Shown here: positions 8,946-12,866 of the stretch, piece after piece | Numbering within the stretch: position 1 is the first letter of the stretch | Layout: the number at the start of each line of letters is the position of its first letter | DNA from: Cochliopodium minus | Taxonomy: Eukaryota; Discosea; Himatismenida; Cochliopodiidae | DNA length: 12,866 nucleotides | Direction of reading: 5' to 3' | Assembly (NCBI GenBank): GCA_024220525.1 | Contig: JAMYWO010000175.1 | Span: forward strand, 1-12,866 | Position numbers and translations under genes: made by a program | Notes under the pieces: model-generated | What the model saw: the letters and a program-made list of their open reading frames with translations, nothing else | Database searches by the model: none | Told to the model about the DNA's origin: nothing

Positions 8946-9682
8946 TTAGAATTTTGTTTTACAAGATGGACATACATCTTTTCTGCATCTCTTATGTAGA
9001 AAGGTCTCCGTCTTATTCTTCTTGCAATGGAGACATATCTTTGGCTTCACCACCAATTCCTTACAAGATACACATTTGGGATATTCAGATTCGCTGTTGG
9101 ACAATTCAGAGAGAACATATTCTTTCAGCTCAATAATCGTTCTCAATCCTAAATAAATCCTTCCCTTCTTCTTTGCAAGCCACATATCCTCACATAATTT
9201 TTCCAAGAGGAATTCCAATTCTGTCTTTTTGAATCCTTTGACCTCATTTAGTAATTCTATTGACCCTATTTTCGTTTTGGGAAATTTTTTGAGGATGAGA
9301 TCAATGATTATCTTGTAGACCTCTCTTTGTTTCTCTGTATATTTCGACATCTTCTTTGAATTTACATCATCCTTTGTATTATTCAAAATCCAAAACACTT
9401 TTCCATCACCTTCAGATACTCCTCTGTTTATATTCATAAATAAAAATTCTTCATTCATCACTTTATTAATATTTGAAGCGTATTGGGTGATATTTAGGTT
9501 TTCTATCCATTTATATCAGGAACAATTAATAAATAAATAACTGAATTTTTATGCATATTATTTTTTTTACTTGAGTATTTATCATTTATTACATTGACAT
9601 AATTGATTAATTCTGTTTCTTCAATTATCTGTTTATTCATTAATATTTGAAGAAACAATTTAAAATGAATTTCAAGGCTCAT
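8946..9682 (-). CDS. NSE1: NSE1 (NSMCE1), RING-type subunit of the Smc5/6 complex
   Basis: NSE1 pairs with a MAGE protein (NSE3) in the Smc5/6 complex, acting in DNA repair and chromosome maintenance, and has ubiquitin-ligase character. Exons 9682-9571 and 9502-8946 join as TCA-A|AA-AAC to give 222 residues; human NSMCE1 is somewhat longer, about 266. The start, with LFLQILMNKQIIEE then NYVNVINDKY, and the central MNINRGVSEGDGKVFWILNN match the NSE1 winged-helix region. Residues 181-218 form the variant RING: C181-x2-C184, C194-x2-C197, H207-x2-C210, C215-x2-C218. The chosen ATG is preceded by ten A; the frame further upstream has no ATG. The single 68-nt intron has donor GTAAAA. The gene starts only 50 bp after the ABC transporter stop. 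Identification rests on motif order and the RING spacing. Confidence 0.88.
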
Positions 9683-9732
9683 TTTTTTTTTATATATAAT
9701 TTTTGTTTGGCGCAAAATTTTTAATTAAAAAA

Positions 9733-12700
9733 TTAATTTTCTACATCAAAAGTAATTTGATTGAACAAAAAATCTTTCCAAACACCAAACTTGGTTTCTT
9801 CTGTCAATGATTGTCTGTTTGTTTTTTGGTTTTGAAAATAGGAGGTTTTAGCTTTTCCGAACAAAAACTTTTGGGATTTGGATCCAGTCTCTCTAACAAG
9901 TTGATAAAACAATGATTTTTCATTTTTGAGTAAAATAAATGGTTCTCCTTTTAAAAGTCATTGTTTATTTAATAAAAAAAAAAAAATTAATTAAATTTTT
10001 TACCTATCTCCAAAATATTCCCACTTTCCATGAGCATTATCAGATCACAATCAATAACGGTGTTTATTCTATGTGCAACAGTAACAATGGTACAGTCGAG
10101 AAAATATTTTCTAATCACCTTTTGGATCAACTCATCTGTTTTGTCATCCAAGTTTGCAGTTGCTTCATCCAAAAAAATGATTTTAGATTTTTTCAAAATA
10201 GATCTTGCGATGCAAATGAGTTGTCTTTGTCCTACAGAATAATTGCTTCCATTATCAGTGACTATACTATCTAATTTATTCTCTAAATTGTAAATTATGT
10301 CCACCATTTCTACTTTTAGTAAACTTTCCCAAATTTCTTTGTCAGTATATTCACTGAAAGGATCCAAGTTGCTTCTTATCTGAAAAAAGTTATTAGAAAT
10401 TTCTTTAAAAAAAAAAAGAATTACTGTTCCAGAAAACAATATTGGTTCTTACAAGTATTAAAAATATAAAAAATTAATTAAAAGCAATTTTTTTTGAATA
10501 TTTATACCTTGAGGTATAATAGACATTCTAGAACGTAACTATCGAGCAAAAATTAATTAATTTTAAAAGTAAGAAAATGATTTTGAAAAAAATACATCAA
10601 AAAGATCAATTTCGGAAATATCTATTCCATCAATTTTGATACTTCCGCTGTTTAATTCTAAAAGTCTAAACATCACTGATATCAAAGTTGATTTTCCTGT
10701 GGTAAAAATTTTTTAGTTTTGAAATACAGAAGAATAATAAAATATTTTTTTTACCAGCTCCTATTCATGTTTTTATTTTATATATTTTTATTTTAAAAAA
10801 TTTTTTACCAGTCCTAAAAAACCAAAAAAAAAATATTATTTAACTAGAAGGATCAAAAAAAAATTACCTTCCCACAATTCCAATTTTTTGGTTGGATTTT
10901 ATTTTAAATGAGATATCCTTAAGAACTAATGATTTACTTTGGTGATATTTTGTGCTGACTTTTTCAAAAGAAATTTCTCCTTTTTCTGGCCAACTCTTAT
11001 CTACTGAAATAGTTCCTTTTTCTTTTTCTACTGGCACTGTTTCGAAATAGTAAACAAGTCTTTTAAAAAAAGTTATAAATTTGAGTAATTTTAATTTATT
11101 TTATTTTTATTTTCAGACCTATCGATTGATGTCTGAAAAAGTTAATTAAACAGTTTTTTTAATTGAAAAAATTTTACAACAAAAAGTTCAGTTTCTATCA
11201 ACCTAAAAATAAAAAATTTTGAAGGTAATAATTTTTTAAAATTGTTTTATTTTTTACTGTTTAGCTCCCCAGTTCAAAAATCTATGAAAAAAAATTTACA
11301 AGCTGATTTAATAGTAAAAAAAGTTTTCTTACGAAGTAAAGGTTAGGGAGTAAGAAATTGCAAGTCCTGCTTTTGAAGAAAGAGCATCCATATTGACACT
11401 CAGCAAGCAAACGAATAAAATTGAAAATATTGAAATACAGATTAATCTATTGAAATAAAATATTTAAAAAAATTTAAATAGAAAACAATTATACCTAATG
11501 TACATCCACCTAAAATATTCAATTAAATAAAAATAAAATAATCATTAAAATAAAATTTAGAACCTTCCAACTATCCAAACACAATAGCTGGACTTTGTGT
11601 ACTCGTCGATCAGTCTATTGTTTTCATTAAGAAACTTACTTTCAGCTCCAAAGGTTTTTATTGACAACAAACCTTTTTAAAAATAAATTTTTATTAAAAA
11701 ATAATTTTCTAAAATTTTTTACCATTCATTGACTGTTGAAAAAGTGAAATTATGGGAGATCTTCTCAATGATTCTTGTATTTTTGCTTGTTTAATAGTTC
11801 TTCTGAAGCAAAAAATGACCACAAAAAACAAGATACCCACCACTGGCATTAAAATCAAAAACCAAACAAAGTTGATGGCTACAACAGCATAGAGACCTGT
11901 CATCAATATTATCACCGAAATCAATTGTACAAAGCAATTTGGAAACTTTTTTTTAAACAAAACAATTTATTGAACTATTTTTTCTTTTAATTCTTACTTT
12001 ATTGTCAATATTATCTTGGTCTTTAGAGAACCTGTTCAAAATTCTACCTGTTGGGTTTGAATGAAAGAAATGAGGAGTTGCTCTTAGAATTTTTTGAAAC
12101 ACTTTGTTGTGCAAAAGAGAAGAACCTTTTAAATAAAATTATTGTGAAAAGAAATTCATAATTAAAAAATATTTTTTACTTTTAATACTCCATAAAGAGT
12201 AAAAGAAAAAGGCAATGATGTAAACGACGATGCTTGAACCAAAAAGAATGGTGTAAATATAAGTGTATTCAATTCTAGTTAGAGTTTTGTACTTGTTGTC
12301 GAACCAGTAAGTTATCCAAAGATCAGAGGCATATTTGAGAGCTTCTTTCAAACAAAGAAGAAAAAAAGATGTGATGAATAGAAAAAATTTTCCCATGAAA
12401 AGATACTTGATCAACATTTTGTAAGTTTTTGTGCTTTCCGAAGAGTTTTCTTTTACAATTATATTCTCTTCTTCAATTTTAATCTTTTTCATTTGTATTG
12501 TCTCTTCATTATCTTCTTGTTTGTTTTCCTCTTTTTTTTTTGACTCCTTTTTTGATAAATAATACATGGAAGTACTGTTGTAAGGTTTCTCATTCTTCTC
12601 TTTCAACTTTTGAGTTAAAGAAGTAACACTTTTCTTCTTTGATAATTTACTTTTAGATTCAGTAGTAAAATTAGAGTGTTTAGATAAAATTATGTTGTCT

Positions 12701-12866
12701 AAATCTAAAACATTTTTCTCTTCAAAAAAATAAAAATTTAAAATTTTTTTTTTGAGAAATTTTTTTTTACCATCATCATATAAACAAATCTGTTTCATTT
12801 CATTGAGATGTTGATTGTTTTCATAAGATCCCTGATACTCTACTTTACCATTTTTGAGAAATATCA
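9733..12866 (-). CDS. ABCC (MRP-type) transporter, C-terminal part: NBD1 end, TMD2, NBD2
   Basis: ABCC proteins are ATP-driven exporters of organic anions, glutathione conjugates or lipids; the substrate cannot be told here. The window edge cuts the N-terminus; 744 residues remain. Exons: 12866-12771, 12719-12180, 12125-11998, 11945-11723, 11672-11564, 11509-11495, 11446-11333, 11281-11258, 11202-11178, 11132-11119, 11059-10868, 10813-10809, 10760-10755, 10696-10596, 10538-10508, 10447-10425, 10379-10004, 9947-9733. In order: NBD1 end ([14 protein letters not shown]), charged linker, TMD2 helices ([20 protein letters not shown] and others), the loop [31 protein letters not shown], then NBD2 with Walker A GRTGAGKST, Q-loop [21 protein letters not shown], signature YSVGQRQ, Walker [14 protein letters not shown] and H-loop TVAHR. 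All NBD2 catalytic motifs are intact. The tail [15 protein letters not shown] is typical ABCC. Every join keeps frame. Confidence 0.92.
10755..10813 (-). other. 5-nt and 6-nt micro-exons inside the Walker A motif
   Basis: Exon GACTG (10813-10809) and exon GAGCTG (10760-10755) each sit between AG| and |GTAAAAAA. The preceding exon ends GGA-AG at 10868 and the following one starts GAAAATCAACT at 10696. Joined, they read GGA AGG ACT GGA GCT GGA AAA TCA ACT, that is G-R-T-G-A-G-K-S-T, the exact ABC P-loop. The three introns are 54, 48 and 58 nt. No other reading of this stretch yields a P-loop. Confidence 0.88.
11110..11139 (-). other. 14-nt micro-exon inside a 9-bp inverted repeat
   Basis: The exon ACATCAATCGATAG (11132-11119) encodes TSID plus two bases of Arg, restoring the ABCC signature region ELFV-TSIDR-LVYYFE before NBD2. 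The arms TTTTCAGAC (11139-11131) and GTCTGAAAA (11118-11110) pair perfectly around a 12-nt loop. The acceptor CAG and the unusual donor GTCTGA both lie in the stem. Confidence 0.75.
11178..11281 (-). other. Consecutive 24-nt and 25-nt micro-exons (end of TMD2)
   Basis: Exon 11281-11258 (24 nt) supplies SFLNWGAK, and exon 11202-11178 (25 nt) supplies QLIETELFV across the join. They match the end of ABCC transmembrane domain 2, which in the family reads like L.W..R...E.E followed by a VER-like motif. The acceptors are CATAG and TTTTAG; the donors are GTAAAA in both. The lone 15-nt exon at 11509-11495, encoding WMYI between RW and RL, belongs to the same micro-exon-rich stretch. Confidence 0.8.

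Noticed and set aside
8753-9136. Plus-strand open frame of 127 codons
   Set aside because: It runs opposite the NSE1 RING region and the spacer; NSE1 on the minus strand has clear zinc-ligand spacing and family motifs.
9987-10439. Stand-alone ABC ATPase of 150 residues
   Set aside because: It contains only the signature, Walker B and H-loop. Walker A and the Q-loop lie in upstream exons of the same gene.
12139-12798. Independent short gene starting at the ATG at 12798
   Set aside because: The frame extends upstream to the window edge through a typical NBD1 ending and downstream by splicing into TMD2, so it is an internal part of the ABCC gene.
1-12866. tRNA, rRNA, CRISPR arrays, transposons
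   Set aside because: No cloverleaf, rRNA-like block, regularly spaced repeat array or transposase frame was seen on either strand; the repeats present are simple-sequence or intronic.

Overview
This is nuclear DNA of an extremely AT-rich, intron-dense, free-living-type protist. By eye, introns and spacers are almost pure A/T while exons are clearly richer in G/C. The evidence is many short GT..AG introns, AATAAA-like 3' ends, an asparagine-run microsatellite and eukaryote-only genes: NEDD8 E1, Smc5/6 Nse1, FYVE and an ABCC transporter. The species cannot be fixed. An amoeboid lineage (amoebozoan, heterolobosean or anaeramoebid type) is the best guess, because LRR and ankyrin proteins sharing one C-terminal module are typical of such genomes. 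TAA and TGA both end genes, which fits the standard code.

Layout. (1) 148-2172 (+): six-exon leucine-rich-repeat protein. (2) 2411-4280 (+): six-exon UBA3, the catalytic E1 of the NEDD8 pathway. (3) 4341/4429-5919 (-): intronless ankyrin-repeat protein with the same C-terminal module as the LRR protein, possibly extended by a +1 frameshift. (4) 6017-8765 (-): seven-exon FYVE / PXK-like pseudokinase / polyproline / WH2-like protein, probably endosomal. (5) 8946-9682 (-): two-exon NSE1 (NSMCE1) RING-type subunit of the Smc5/6 complex. (6) 9733->12866 (-): C-terminal 18 exons of a full-length ABCC (MRP-type) transporter. Genes 1-2 run right and genes 3-6 run left, so UBA3 and the ankyrin gene converge on about 60-150 bp. 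Spacers are 50-240 bp. No RNA genes, transposons or CRISPR arrays were seen.

The most unusual feature is gene structure. Rebuilding the proteins from conserved family motifs shows many micro-exons. In the ABCC gene the Walker A P-loop of the second nucleotide-binding domain is spread over four exons, two of them only 5 nt and 6 nt long. Six more exons of that gene are 14-31 nt, one of them (14 nt) inside a perfect 9-bp inverted repeat. In the FYVE gene a 13-nt exon encodes the HHCR core of the PI3P-binding motif. Simple open-reading-frame prediction misses all of these. There is no evident pathway linking the six genes; they look like neighbouring housekeeping and signalling genes in a compact genome. 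All exon joins are inferred from reading frame and family motifs, without transcript data.
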